DNA of 64,000 nt from Durusdinium trenchii (Eukaryota; Sar; Dinophyceae; Suessiales; Symbiodiniaceae): NCBI GenBank assembly GCA_963970005.1, contig CAXAMN010021385.1:581375-645374 (forward strand). The letters run 5' to 3'. The number at the start of each line of letters is the position of its first letter. The stretch's first letter is position 1. Shown piece after piece: positions 54,521 through 64,000 of the stretch. Position numbers and translations under genes: made by a program. Under the pieces are notes generated by a model that saw only the letters and a list, made by a program, of their open reading frames with translations, was not told the DNA's origin and did no database searches.

Positions 54521-55739
54521 GCAGCCTTTCTCCCCCATTTTGCTTCCGTTGCCTTCCAACTTGCTGTCATTTTCCCTGGAAGTCTTCACGAACAAAATCA
54601 CAAAGATCTTTAAGCAAATCCTAAACTAATTCCGAACTTGACAAGTTGATGAGTCTGGGTTGCATGCGCAATCATTTGGCAGGAACAGCAGTCCTCCATG
54701 AACCTTTGGGGAGCTCAAGAAGATCCAGGGCAATTCCAGGTGCAAGATAAGATTGGACAATTTTTTGTTTCCCCCGACACCAGGGAAAACCTGCGTGTTC
54801 CGCTTACAACCTTTCGTTATTTTCATCAATGAACTCTCGGGAGTCAGCATTTCGGCAAGAAGATTGATATATATATTTAATTAGATGTGCAGCGTGAACA
54901 CTTCCAATTTGATATCCAATCATATCCATGTATGTATTGAACAAATTGTGGCATTGGCCTTTGGGCAGGTCTTTGTCCCTCCTAGCAGCTTTGAAGCTGC
55001 AAGTCGCTGTCTTTGGACAGACAGCGGCCGTAGCTGCCTACGGTGGCTCTGCGGCTACCAAGTGTTGCAACCTGACTATGGACCCTCGGTGCAGGACTTT
55101 TGGAACTGTGTGAGTATGAGCATACCCTTTGCTTAACGAACATTGACACGGACATTGCCACAAAGGGTGTGAAAGAGGACTTTCTATAATGTTTGCATCG
55201 CTCTTCTTGAGTTTAGGTCGGTTTGGGAACAACTGCAGATCTTGGTTGCTGGGGCCACACGTCGGAGTGAAGCAAGACCTAAGCTCTTTGCAGGCTCGAT
55301 TTGCGAGCTTTATATAACTGCTGCAGCAGTGCCATTTCATTGTATATACAATCTTGCGACTGATTAGTCTTGAGATAAACCGCAGTTATTGCTTGCAGAG
55401 AGATCGGAGAAGAGGAGCTTTGTTTCGACATCTAAGATCATCTAAGCAGCCACATGTACGACTCAAAGCAGTAGGGCCAGAACAAAGATTGCAACTGCAA
55501 CACGGTGTCGTGATTTTCTGGTTTGAAAAACTATGGGTCACTGGCTTGGATATTATCATTATTGACGAGCAGTGCATTTCTAAATGTACAGTGTACATGC
55601 CACAATTGTGACTACGAAAACACCCACAAATGCATTTCATGAGTTTGCAGTCTCCAGTGGTGTCACCAACAGAAAGCCCTGAGCAATGCATGTTCACAAT
55701 GTGAGACTGAAAGCAACCAGACTTCGTGTAGCAAGTGCT
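54521..55739 (+). other. Possible exons, unresolved
   Basis: At 55354-55611 a + frame reads RDRRRGALFRHLRSSKQPHV and RLKAVGPEQRLQLQHG. At 55592-55755 a different + frame is Cys-rich (CTCHNCDYENTHKC, TGA, then ACSQCETESNQTSCSKCYGS) but contains a stop and overlaps the next gene. No intact gene established. Confidence 0.35.
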
Positions 55740-56006
55740 ATGGCAGCGGAGCTTACCCCGGAAAACTTTGATAATGTGGTCCTCAAAATGCATGCAGCCG
55801 TTGACAGCCGCGCACCTAGAAGACTGGAGGTGATGCTATTCGAAGAAACTCTTTCTGAATGTGGAGATAAAGAACTCTATTGTGATGCAAGACTGAAAGA
55901 GTTCTCTCATTGCCATTCATTGCCTAAACTTAAACTATATATATATCTAAGCAAACACAGGCATGCACGTTCATGCTGTTCATTGTGTATGCGGGCACAG
56001 GTATGA
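55740..56006 (+). CDS. Hypothetical protein
   Basis: ATG 55740 starts MAAELTPENFDNVVLKMHAA and VDSRAPRRLEVMLFEETLSE, continuing CGDKELYCDARLKEFSHCHS to a stop near 56004. A possible donor, CTGGAG|GTGATG, lies near 55829, but the read-through also looks coding. The AT run near 55939 suggests the true exon ends before it. No family recognised. Confidence 0.5.
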   Translation: MAAELTPENFDNVVLKMHAAVDSRAPRRLEVMLFEETLSECGDKELYCDARLKEFSHCHSLPKLKLYIYLSKHRHARSCCSLCMRAQV

Positions 56007-56040
56007 AGACTAGGTTCATGGACAAAAAACCGATCCAATT

Positions 56041-56768
56041 ATGTTTCTGGATATTCTTACTTTGGGTATTGGATTGCGTGGCAACAATATCAGTAGAGTC
56101 GGGAGGGACCTTTTTCTTCGGCTTTTGAGAGCAGCTTCACTTCAGGCCTTGTCCACGCATCTGGCACCGTACAGCGTGCGAAGGTCGCAGTGTCGGACGT
56201 GGAAACAGGTTTCGATGTGCTGGAAACCATCAGTCTCGGGTTTTGATGCGCCCACTTCCAAGACTCTTATGCGCTGCTCACGCGAAATCAATCTGGGGTT
56301 TGAAGGAGGTCGTCTTGCCCGTTTGGCAGGCAGAAATCGAGATCCTTACTCAGGTGCAACCTATCTATCACTGTATCTGAAGCTGTGGGCATTTTTTGCT
56401 TTTGAATCAGCAAAGTTGGAGATGTTTGACCAAGTTTCGACTTTCACAGGTTGAGCTCGCCAGAAAGTTCATGATTGCAGCTTGGTGATGGCTTCAACAA
56501 AAACATGCTTGCAAGAGAAGCTTGTAGAAGTGTCCTAGCACTGGAATAAGCAAGGGCCTTGAGAAGAGGGATTTGCTTGATTCTACATGGGCAACTGAAC
56601 ATGGGCACATCTCTTTCTTCCACACGCACTATATATTCAACACCCTTTGCAGTTCTGATTGTCCAAACCCTCCGCAAACTCGCTGAAAGGCAATTCTATG
56701 GGAATCGACAGACCGAGCATCACTGCAAGAGATCTTCGGAGGGGACCTTGCGCGTGTTTGCCGCGTGA
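56041..56768 (+). CDS. Hypothetical protein, two or three exons
   Basis: A 138-codon frame from ATG 56041 reads LGIGLRGNNISRVGRDLFLR and LLRAASLQALSTHLAPYSV, and near its end LARLAGRNRDPYSGATYLSL and FAFESAKLEMFDQVSTFTG (stop 56454). In the middle, another frame (VAVSDVETGFDVLETISLGF, 56181-56241) is more protein-like, so an internal splice is likely. A second open frame, 56559-56768, reads VLIVQTLRKLAERQFYGNRQ and may be a further exon. No family recognised. Confidence 0.42.
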
Positions 56769-57335
56769 CAGAGCCTTGGAGCTTTGATATTGGGACAAAG
56801 TCCCAGAAAGTTTTATATCTTCTGATGGTATGAAATGATTGATGCACCTTTTTTGAAATACCTAGCCAGGCGTTTCCTGAACCTTGGAGTTGTAGAGCAT
56901 GCCTCAGGCAGTTCTTGAACAGTTGCAGCTTGTGAAGCTGACAACTGGGGCCCAGCGCATATCACAGTGCTGCTTTGCATGCATTAGCGTGACAAGCTGA
57001 AATGATTTGGAGCAAAAAGCCAGACATTTCCAGAATCCCTGTGGACCCAGCTGCCCATGGGCAGATCATCTGTGCCGAGGCCTTATGGCCTGTGAGTCCA
57101 TACGGGATGTACTTAAAGACCTCGGTGACTTGGAGCGGAACGACCTTTTTTCTTTTTAAATAGTAGAGGCAGGAGGTACGAGGCTACCAGGAAAGCTGGG
57201 ATGCAAGAAAGCTTAGTTTTTTTTTGGAAACCTGATCTAACAGAACCCAAACGGATTAGCCCCAAAAATGTAAGAAGGATAACACATGCCAACAACATAT
57301 CTACAGAACAGACAGATGGAACAATCCCAGTCATT
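56769..57335. other. No supported gene
   Basis: No motif-bearing frame. A minus frame at 57113-57442 covers part of the decayed coding region that follows and is probably its antisense. Confidence 0.35.
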
Positions 57336-57780
57336 TGTCGCAGTGCCCAGGGAGAGGGTGCAGTTCTGCATGGGCCAAGGTTATGAAAGGACGCTCCAGA
57401 AGATTCAAGAAGAGCAGACCAAGGTATCCCGACAGATTGCATGTTTTTGCGAATCGCACGAATGAGGACAACTGCAACTGCGCACTAAAGACTGGGCGCA
57501 ACCTGGAACATGTCCAATGTGCCATTCCTTTATACATACACCAACAGACCTGCAAGCTGCACCCAACATTGAACTCGTTTGAACATTCAAGGCCATGGCA
57601 TCTCGATTTGCTGGAGAGCCCTGCGATGAAGGCCTTGCTTTTGCTTTACCACCAGATGAGACTCCGAATTCCAAGAATAACACTTTGGATGCATGTTTGG
57701 CGGTCTTGGCGTTGTCCCAGTGCCACTGGCATCCACAGAGAGGCAGACTCTCAACCGCTCCACTGTATTGAGATTGGTTA
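57336..57780 (+). pseudogene. Long coding-like frame with two in-frame TGA
   Basis: One + frame reads VPRERVQFCMGQGYERTLQK, IQEEQTKVSRQIACFCESHE, TGA, LQLRTKDWAQPGTCPMCHSF, IHTPTDLQAAPNIELV, TGA, MASRFAGEPCDEGLAFALPP and DETPNSKNNTLDACLAVLAL, ending near 57776. Composition stays coding-like across both stops. Nonsense mutation of an old exon is the simplest reading. The overlapping + frame without stops (57335-57787) is less protein-like. Confidence 0.45.
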
Positions 57781-57924
57781 CTGGTAGTTCAACAACATTG
57801 TTTTTTGCTCAGGCTTGGATAACAAGCCAGAGGTTGCAGGGGACTTTGCACCAAGACTTAAAAAACTGTCGAGAATCGTTTTGCGTTTCACTTTGACATC
57901 TTAATTACTTTTAATTCTAATTAC

Positions 57925-57995
57925 TTTCTTCTTGTTCCTAGTAGTAAGGCACTTGTTACTAGAAGCGATGCACTTGTTACTACTAGCGTCCTTGT
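57925..57995. repeat. 21-nt TACTAG repeat, array 8
   Basis: Units 'cttgttcctagtagtaaggca', 'cttgttactagaagcgatgca' and 'cttgttactactagcgtc'. The first two are each exactly 21 bases. Confidence 0.85.
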
Positions 57996-58185
57996 TCTTG
58001 ATCAGCCCTTTGACTCGGATTTCTCCGAGGTGAAGGACGAGCCTTCGATAAAAGGCCCTGCAGAGAATGTCACAGGTCGGGCAGGCAGGGCTCCGCTTTG
58101 TTGGCAGGATCAGTATACCTGACAAAGTAGCTACAATATTGTGATGGCTTCCTTTCTTTGAGTGACTTGAGGAGGTTTCTTAGCA

Positions 58186-58718
58186 ATGAACGAAGTGACC
58201 ATTGGGGCGTCCTTTCACTGCCTGGCACAGGTGAAGATCATGCAGAGCCAGTTGCAAGCAGTGAGTCCAAGCTGCCTTGATGTAGACATGTATACTGAAC
58301 AACAGCGTAATATCACACGATTTACTGGATGTGAGCTGGGAACACTTTCGCCGGTTAGAGATCACATGAGATCACAAAGGGATGAATGTGCCTTCTTGAC
58401 GGACATTGTAAAGTTGTAAAGCCACCGATCCTTTGCTCGGTCTTGGCACACTCCTTTGCCTGTGTTTAGGAGCATCCTAATGTTTTGAATGTCATGCAAC
58501 AATGCATGTTTGATTATATTTGTATCCTAGACGCTGACAGTTTCTGCAAGGAGAGCCCTGAACACCGCGCTTCTCATGGTCCTCGCAGCTCCGAATTTCT
58601 GGTTGGTGCCGAACTGGCAGAGGATTCAGAGGAATCAGCTGGGACTCCAGAACATGAGGAAGAGGCAGCGTTCTGCGACAATGGGCCATACATTTTGCAT
58701 AAATTTAAAGGTGCTTAA
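58186..58718 (+). CDS. Hypothetical acidic-tail protein, two exons
   Basis: ATG 58186 opens 77 codons: MNEVTIGASFHCLAQVKIMQ, QAVSPSCLDVDMYTEQQRNI, ending DECAFLTDIVKL and TAA at 58419. A second segment, from about 58532 (acceptor TATCCTAG|AC) to TGA 58718, reads DADSFCKESPEHRASHGPRS, VGAELAEDSEESAGTPEHEE and CDNGPYILHKFKGA. The acidic PEST-like second part and the close spacing suggest one gene. The splice between them is not defined, so two genes are possible. Confidence 0.5.
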
Positions 58719-59597
58719 AATCTGAAGCAGTAATTCCTGGATATTCCTGGCACATTCTTGTTTATGAATGAACTCGCGAATATTTGCACAAGATCCCGTG
58801 CTCTGAAGCTCATGTTTCCATAAACGAATAGACGAACACCTCAGTCAGGCGGGTGTGCCACCTCAAATCTTGGTGCATACTAGATACCATTTGGATCCAT
58901 TTGGTTGAGTTGGACAGGCGCAAAGCTTCTCATCAAAGCTTTCTGAGCTTGGCTGTGGGCTGATGAATTCAGCAGGCCCAGTTGGGGATCGAGAGAATCG
59001 ACCGAAGATGAAAGTTGTGAATGTGGTTGACCGCTACACTTGCAGAATGCGAGACTGTTCCTCAAAGAAATGTTTTAGCATGTTTTAGCGCTTTGACGTT
59101 TCTGATGAATGATAGGCGTGGTGCTTTGCGGAGTTCGATCGAGGGCGGCAGAGAGGCTTGCCTGCAGTCGACTTGAACACCCGGCCAACAGCTTGCTATG
59201 CAATACTGCGGCAAAGCAGCTCTTCCTTGCAGCTTCCAGCTTTATACTTGTGTTGAAGCCACTCAAAGCTCATTGTTTCCCCCTTTTATTCTAACATGAA
59301 TTGGTCGTGCAAAGGATTGCTGATAATGCTGCCGGGCGGAGCCTTGGAAGAGCGTTTCTGTGGCAACAGTTTAAGTATGTTCAGATATGTTTAGCATGTT
59401 AATTAAGATGTTCAACATGTGGAATGCTTTGAGATATGCTTCGATTCTGCTGATACTTTGGATCCCAAGCCATGAGGATAAACTACTTGATGCACAAGAA
59501 GAAGGCTGATGAAGGAGAAGCTGCTGCTGAGAGTGTGATTGTGCCTGGGATCTACACATGGGCCATATGGGCAATGTTGCGAACAAGATCGCAATCA
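58719..59597. other. No supported gene
   Basis: Frames at 58880-59294 on both strands are short and without motifs. 'gttagcatg', 'aatgttttagcatgttttagc' and 'gtttagcatgttaattaag' are loosely related short repeats near 59070-59410. Confidence 0.4.
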
Positions 59598-59662
59598 TAC
59601 TAGTAGTAAGAATGCTACTAAGAAGCTTCAAAGACCTCCTACTGTAGTAGCTTCTTGTTGCT
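59598..59662. repeat. TACTAG repeat, array 9, degenerate
   Basis: 'actagtagtaagaatgctac' and 'ctactgtagtagcttcttg' then 'ttgctacag', about three degenerate units, 85 bases upstream of the next exon. Confidence 0.65.
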
Positions 59663-59744
59663 ACAGGTGAAACGATTCCCAGTGAAACGATTCCCGAGGA
59701 GAGAAGCAAATCATCCTAATAGATTGTTTCTCTTGCTCTTTAGG

Positions 59745-60172
59745 TGGAGGTGGTGAGGGTTGCAGAACTTGGAGCCTCAGAATACCGCCGCTTGTCAGAG
59801 CCAAACAATTCACCGCTCACATAGAGAACCAGAAATCCTGCTTGACATACATTGACATGCCATTGAGGTGTTGGTGATCTAGCTGCCTCTGTGGTAAAAA
59901 ATGCTGGAATCCGCAAGAAGTGCCTTGGGTGGCAGTTGCAAAGAGGTTCCCTCAGAATCCTTCGGGTCTTTTACAGCGAGGGATCTTCAATGAATATTGA
60001 AGAAGCCCTGCTTATGACTTATGACGCTTCTTGGGTGAATGTGCTTGCACAGGCTTTGACACGGTCCAGTTTTCCTGTTTTGGCTTTACGGCAAAACCCG
60101 GGCAGTGCGCACCATCCAACACCAAAGGCAGCCGCGCAGCATCTTCGTGCAGCTTCAGCTGGGCAAGAGTAA
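59745..60172 (+). CDS. Two-exon hypothetical protein
   Basis: An exon from about 59745 (acceptor CTCTTTAG|GTG) reads VEVVRVAELGASEYRRLSEP and NNSPLT to TAG near 59826. A second, from about 59863, is open to TAA at 60172 and reads VGDLAASVVKNAGIRKKCLG, LQRGSLRILRVFYSEGSSMN, IEEALLMTYDASWVNVLAQA and PKAAAQHLRAASAGQE. Both are clearly protein-like. The donor of the first is not defined. No family recognised. Confidence 0.55.
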
Positions 60173-60213
60173 AGTGCGAACAGCTGCCACGACCTTAGGC
60201 TTTTCCAACTGAC

Positions 60214-60798
60214 ATGGTCTTGGAGCACTTCAATATACTATACTTCAATACTAATGCAGACACATTTGCTGCCGTTGAGTTGTCCAGCTTTAGCCAGTCT
60301 TTAGTTTGTGCTTTCCTCCGCTGGATTTTGTTGTTTGCCGAGGCGAGACGATTAGGAGAGGATGATGCCAACGGCACCTTTTCTTCTCGTCACCTGCTGG
60401 ATCTCCGAGAGGACAACAGGACACGTGAAGCAGCCGAGAAGACTGGAATGATGGTTTTTGACTTCACACATGGTGATGCCTCTAACGAGGACTCTGACGG
60501 TCCAGGTCTTCGACAAACGGAAGGTCCAGTCCCTCTTCCGTGGTCACCCCTTGGTGGGAGAGACTCAGTGAGCACTCGATGGTTTGTTAGATCGTCTAGC
60601 GTTTTCTCCATTGCGTGGGGAGGGAAGGTCAAGAAAATACAACTGGAGCTGCGAAGCTGCAAGAAGCCAAGCCGTGAAGCTGCGGGAAAACCATACCCTT
60701 TGCAAGTTCCCCTTCGCTCCTTTTCCAGACACCCTGAAGCGGCCGGGCAGGGATTCTGGTGTGAAAAGGGGTGCCTTGTTGCATCAATTCACCTTTAG
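60214..60798 (+). CDS. Hypothetical protein, 194 residues
   Basis: ATG 60214 to TAG 60798 is one of the longest intact frames in the 3' half. It contains a hydrophobic segment (SFSQSLVCAFLRWILLF, ~residues 26-42), then LGEDDANGTFSSRHLLDLRE, MMVFDFTHGDASNEDSDG, PLPWSPLGGRDSVSTRWFVR and KVKKIQLELRSCKKPSREA. It could be spliced further, but no stop or obvious donor forces this. The preceding gene ends 42 bases upstream. No family recognised. Confidence 0.55.
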   Translation: MVLEHFNILYFNTNADTFAAVELSSFSQSLVCAFLRWILLFAEARRLGEDDANGTFSSRHLLDLREDNRTREAAEKTGMMVFDFTHGDASNEDSDGPGLRQTEGPVPLPWSPLGGRDSVSTRWFVRSSSVFSIAWGGKVKKIQLELRSCKKPSREAAGKPYPLQVPLRSFSRHPEAAGQGFWCEKGCLVASIHL

Positions 60799-61232
60799 GG
60801 TTGGGGAGGGAGGGGGTTTTGAGGCTTCAGGGCTTATACACTTATATATACACCTTCAACTGGCAACCCCAAGACTTCCCCCACAAGACCCACAGTGCCA
60901 CCAGCCCGCTTGCAGCGCCATTCGGATTCGCACCTGGGTTTGTCCCAGCCAGCTTCTCTCAACGTCTCGTCAAGATTAGACGGGTTGGATGCCGCTGTGT
61001 ACCCTGAGTGTGCTTGATGACTGGTCAGTATGCCAAGCTGCACATTACTTGACTAGTGTTAGCAAGCTATCGAGTTCGAGCCAAGGAGGGAAGCCTGGAG
61101 TTCCTACCGAAAATGGGCGTTGGTATCCAGGAAGGTGGGAAGCATTGTGTTCCAACATGATTCCCGGGGAATTCACCGGGATTTGCAAGAGTTCCTATAT
61201 TAATTGAAGTCGTTTGTCCTTTGCCTTAGGTG
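60799..61232 (+). other. Possible exons, unresolved
   Basis: A + frame to 61007 reads TFNWQPQDFPHKTHSATSPL and APFGFAPGFVPASFSQRLVK. Another, 61040-61200, reads SSSSQGGKPGVPTENGRWYP. Both are weakly coding-like and unlinked. Confidence 0.3.
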
Positions 61233-61652
61233 AAGTTGAGCTGATGCGTGGCTTCCAGTCCACTGGGAAAGTCTTCTTCAAGTACAAGTTCATGGATTTC
61301 AAATGAGCTGTGTGTGAAAGAGGCTCCACCTCTCTGCACTACGCGAAGTCTGACGTTCTGCGAGCTCTGGAAAGACCTTCCTGCTTGACAAACGGCAGCA
61401 AGGGGTCACTCTGTGTGGAGCGTATTCGGTGCATGCTCTTAGCAAACAGCACCTTCAGAGCCGAATAGGCTCGAGAGACAAAGTTATCTCAATCGCTTCG
61501 ACCAGAATGCTCACAGCAGAAAAGACATGGACTCATTGTTACTCAGCCTGGAGCAGAACAAGTCATCAGGATAACAGGCAATGGCATTACCAACTGCATG
61601 CATTGCAATCATCCAACTGACAAACTGGCACACAGACACGTCAAGTGTTGAT
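61233..61652 (+). pseudogene. Coding-like frame with in-frame TGA and TAG
   Basis: After TTGCCTTAG|GT the frame reads EVELMRGFQSTGKVFFKYKF, MDFK, TGA, AVCERGSTSLHYAKSDVLRA, LERPSCLTNGSKGSLCVERI, RCMLLANSTFRAE, TAG, ARETKLSQSLRPECSQQKRH, GLIVTQPGAEQVIRITGNGI and CNHPTDKLAHRHVKC, then TGA near 61652. One frame remains coding-like for 420 bases across two stops. The intact 61581 frame overlaps its end in another phase. Confidence 0.5.
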
Positions 61653-61877
61653 CCCACTTCGTTTCTGCAGGGCTCCCAGTTGTATTCATATGGGGAACTC
61701 GGTATAGGCTTCGGGTTGAGACAGGCCTCGGACTTCTTGGCAGCCCTGCGCTCACTCGTGGAGCAGGCAAGCTTGGGCATTGTAGCTTGTGAAGCAGACA
61801 GTTTGCAAGCGCAATTTTATCCTGTGAAAGGACTAGGACAATACATTTTTGTCAGAACATGTCTACAAACTGTTTAG
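61581..61877 (+). CDS. Hypothetical protein, 98 residues
   Basis: ATG 61581 to TAG 61877. The second half is the best part: after TTTCTGCAG|G, GSQLYSYGELGIGFGLRQAS, DFLAALRSLVEQASLGIV and ACEADSLQAQFYPVKGLG. The acceptor at 61671 suggests the true exon starts there and that the first 30 codons are intronic. No family recognised. Confidence 0.48.
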   Translation: MALPTACIAIIQLTNWHTDTSSVDPTSFLQGSQLYSYGELGIGFGLRQASDFLAALRSLVEQASLGIVACEADSLQAQFYPVKGLGQYIFVRTCLQTV

Positions 61878-61890
61878 TTGCACAGGTTCT

Positions 61891-62636
61891 GATTTGTTGA
61901 GTGGGAGGCGGATGTTGCTAGTCGCATGCCCATTGAAGAGCGACATAGGCGCCTTGCTGGTACCTTCCTAAGCAGCAAACAGAGCTGGATTTCTGACTAG
62001 CAATCAGCCAGAACATCCATGTAGTCTACCTCCAGTGGCCCAGTCATTTTCCGCTGCGTGCGGGCTTTCCTTCTATGATTAGCAACATGAGGAGGCAATT
62101 ATTTTGCATGGTGCCTGGACTGGACAGTTCTGGGGATGAAGTGAACGCAGCGAATTTGGAGCAAAGAACGAGGCACAGTTTGCGTCTCAGGTCGTGACTC
62201 GCCTAGCGCATCTGTTTTGTTGGAAGAACTTCAATCCATTGCGGCCCTAGCCTGAAAATCTTCCTTTCACGCAAAAACTGCGAACATCAAAACATCGAGG
62301 TGCATTCCTACAAGCATTTGGCGAGATGGTCTGTGAGCGAAAGCGGAGAGGATACCAGTGCATTCTCTCACTCCTCTTGCTTTAGGTCTGGTATCGGTAA
62401 TTAAGGCTCATGTGACTCATGTGGGCAACAGCGCCTTTCTTTTGGTCAGGAGCGGAGCCGCATACACGGGGCTGTCGCGCTTGCATTTCAGCATGAGGCT
62501 GGCTCACGATCACCTATTGGCATTGCCTTCAATGGAGCTACTAATTGACTCAAGCCAATGCATCCCGAAGCAGGCCTTGATTGTGCTCACAGACAAGGAC
62601 AATCTCAAATCAGAAATGATCGGAATCGAAGACTAG
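61891..62636 (+). CDS. Three probable exons, weakly thioesterase-like
   Basis: The first piece, about 61896-61998, reads EADVASRMPIEERHRRLAGT and FLSSKQSWISD. The second, about 62299-62371, reads RGAFLQAFGEMVCERKRRGY. The third, 62358-62636, reads SVIKAHVTHVGNSAFLLVRS, GAAYTGLSRLHFSMRLAHDH and QCIPKQALIVLTDKDNLKSE, then TAG at 62636. The phrase VTHVGNSAFLL resembles the central strand of hotdog-fold thioesterases; this is a faint resemblance, not an assignment. The second piece overlaps the third in another phase, so a splice lies near 62380. Confidence 0.48.
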
Positions 62637-63069
62637 TTGATAATTTTTCTTTTTACCGCATTGCTACCCCTGTCACCGGAGGACTGGGCGAAGCCAAAAA
62701 GGCTAAAGACCCATGAGGCTGAGTCGATAACCCACGCATGCGCTTGTCGACGCCTTGTGGCGTCGACTCCAGGCATTTTGGGATGTTTCTCCAGATCTTG
62801 CCTCTTCGAAAGCTGCAAAGCTGGCTTTGAAGGGTCGTGACTTGGCTTCACCAGTTTCATTTCGACTCTGATGGGGGAACCCATACAGATATATATATAT
62901 ATATATTCAATGAAACACATTTAAACATTGATACGACATGTTTCTGCATTTCTTTTCTTTTGCATTCTTCTCCCTCACTGAATCCAAAGTTGAGGCCTGC
63001 CTTCTGACGATTTGGACCTGCTGAAAGCCTTCTTCGTGGACGCCGTTGGAATCCCGGACCGAGAAGTCC
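62637..63069. other. Intergenic
   Basis: (AT)n at about 62890-62906. A 62-codon frame from 62637 (PLSPEDWAKPKRLKTHEAES) may be exonic, but it starts directly after the stop. Nothing else. Confidence 0.35.
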
Positions 63070-63190
63070 TCCTTGTTTCTAGCGATGCCCTTGTTACTAG
63101 TAGCGAACATTGCTCCTAGTAGTAAGGCCAGGACCCCTAGTAGCTTCTTGTTACTAGTAGCGGTGCCCTTGTTACTAGTAGCCTTAGCGA
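63070..63190. repeat. 21-nt TACTAG repeat, array 10 (best preserved)
   Basis: Six units: 'cttgtttctagcgatgcc', 'cttgttactagtagcgaac', 'attgctcctagtagtaagg', 'ccaggacccctagtag', 'cttcttgttactagtagcgg' and 'tgcccttgttactagtagcc'. CTTGTTACTAGTAGCGGTGCC followed by CTTGTTACTAG fixes the 21-base period. Confidence 0.9.
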
Positions 63191-63200
63191 CGCTTCTCCA

Positions 63201-63664
63201 ATGGAAAGTCCTGAAGAGTCGTGTTCAATCGTGCAGGAGCGTTTGACGCAGCAAGATCTGGAAGCACGTCTGCGAGTACCTTTAAGCCAGGATTGAGACT
63301 GTCGGACGTCAAGTCGATCGATGGAATGAGTTCAGCGGTCTCAAGTGCTAGAGAGACATGTTGGCTCCTATGTTCGCAGGAGCCACAGCAGCAAAGCAGC
63401 TGGCAAGAAGGATTTGGACTACAAGACTTTGAGGATTTTGCCACAGTGCGACGAGGTCAGGGAATTGAAGAATGTTTGGGAGGATGCTCCACAACTCCAC
63501 GGCTCCCAACCCTTTTCAGTTTTCAAGCAAATCAAGAAGCTGAGAATGGCGTGGTTCAAACTGTTCAAGCTCGAGAGAATGCTCCATGCTCATCCATGCT
63601 CATCCATGCTCCATGCTCGTCCACATTTGACATCCTGAGGCCCTGGCATTCTGCGTCCTGGTGA
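63201..63664 (+). CDS. Probable exons, frame unresolved
   Basis: ATG 63201 opens a 31-codon reading, MESPEESCSIVQERLTQQDL and EARLRVPLSQD, then TGA. Overlapping it, a frame from 63221 to 63664 reads STFKPGLRLSDVKSIDGMSS and QEGFGLQDFEDFATVRRGQG, and a third (63345-63638) reads KKDLDYKTLRILPQCDEVRE and FKQIKKLRMAWFKLFKLERM. All three look coding-like in parts, so the gene is probably spliced here. The end holds a short tandem repeat, 'gctccatgctcatccat' (63578-63622). No family recognised. Confidence 0.42.
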
Positions 63665-64000
63665 AGGTGCTGACACCTTCGTTGCTTTACATGGCCTCGG
63701 CGCCATCTCAAATTGGACACAAACACATTTCAGATGGCAAAAGTCAACTCGTAAGCCATTGCAACGTCGTACAACCATGGTTGCACTCCTCTCATCTTTT
63801 CGGTGAACACATGTTGTGGGCGGTCGTGACGATGATCGCGAGGAGAGGAAGATTTTTTCCGACCCGCGGATAACTTAACTGGAGGCGCTGGAGGTGCAGG
63901 TACATCACTCAGCACACCATGGCACGCCTTTTATTTCCCCGTTTCCTTTGTCATTCCTATTCTATTTTATGGTTTCTTTATGTTTTGTTTAGCGTATTTC
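63665..64000. other. No supported gene
   Basis: Short frames only. The last 70 bases are T-rich and could begin an intron or intergenic region that continues outside the window. Confidence 0.4.

Noticed and set aside
55592..55755. Cys-rich frame (CTCHNCDYENTHKC ... CSQCETESNQTSCSKC) with an in-frame TGA, as a possible zinc-binding selenoprotein
   Set aside because: It overlaps the better-supported frame starting at ATG 55740 in another phase, and no selenocysteine-element hairpin can be identified by eye. It may be a chance shadow.

Overview
This window looks like dinoflagellate nuclear DNA, most likely from a Symbiodiniaceae-type genome. The grounds are short exons with many small introns, some of which fit only GC or GA 5' splice sites; pentatricopeptide repeats of the SACxKxGxWQ style; degenerate minisatellites; long stretches between genes with many AT/TG microsatellites; and no bacterial or organellar features. 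The identification comes from pattern recognition only, without any search.

Genes supported by recognisable domains are, in order: an intronless PPR protein fused to a class I methyltransferase (15963-18017); a small secreted protein with two cysteine modules and a PAN/Apple-like tail (21636-22241); a WW-domain protein in about eight exons (23459-25879); an alpha/beta hydrolase with an upstream exon (29623-30963); a GHKL ATPase of the sacsin/NO VEIN type split over many small exons (40383-42203); and an ankyrin-repeat protein (48730-49470). Between them lie gene models rebuilt exon by exon from phase-compatible splice sites, without a recognised family: 6134-8291, 27163-27728, 27780-28492, 38970-39885, 45336-46087, 46412-46777, 49760-51793, 58186-58718 and 59745-60172. 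Many single exons and several decayed frames with isolated in-frame stops fill in the rest.

All confidently coding segments are on the + strand, which fits the one-way gene arrays known in dinoflagellates. One minus-strand frame (43327-43680) is the main possible exception and may be transposon-derived.

The repeats are distinctive. Two dispersed families have units close to 21 nt: CTTGTTACTAGTAGC-type in ten places and GGTTGGAGGCCATCGC-type in four. There is a seven-unit array of long hairpins at 36664-37190, a ~0.95 kb minisatellite at 52290-53235 with a 12/24-nt unit, a GAGTCTC/CTACAAGAG array at 54249-54520, and a duplicated block at 1-1135.

I did not find rRNA, tRNA, CRISPR, prophage or insertion-sequence structures. 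Most exon borders are inferred and need transcripts to confirm.
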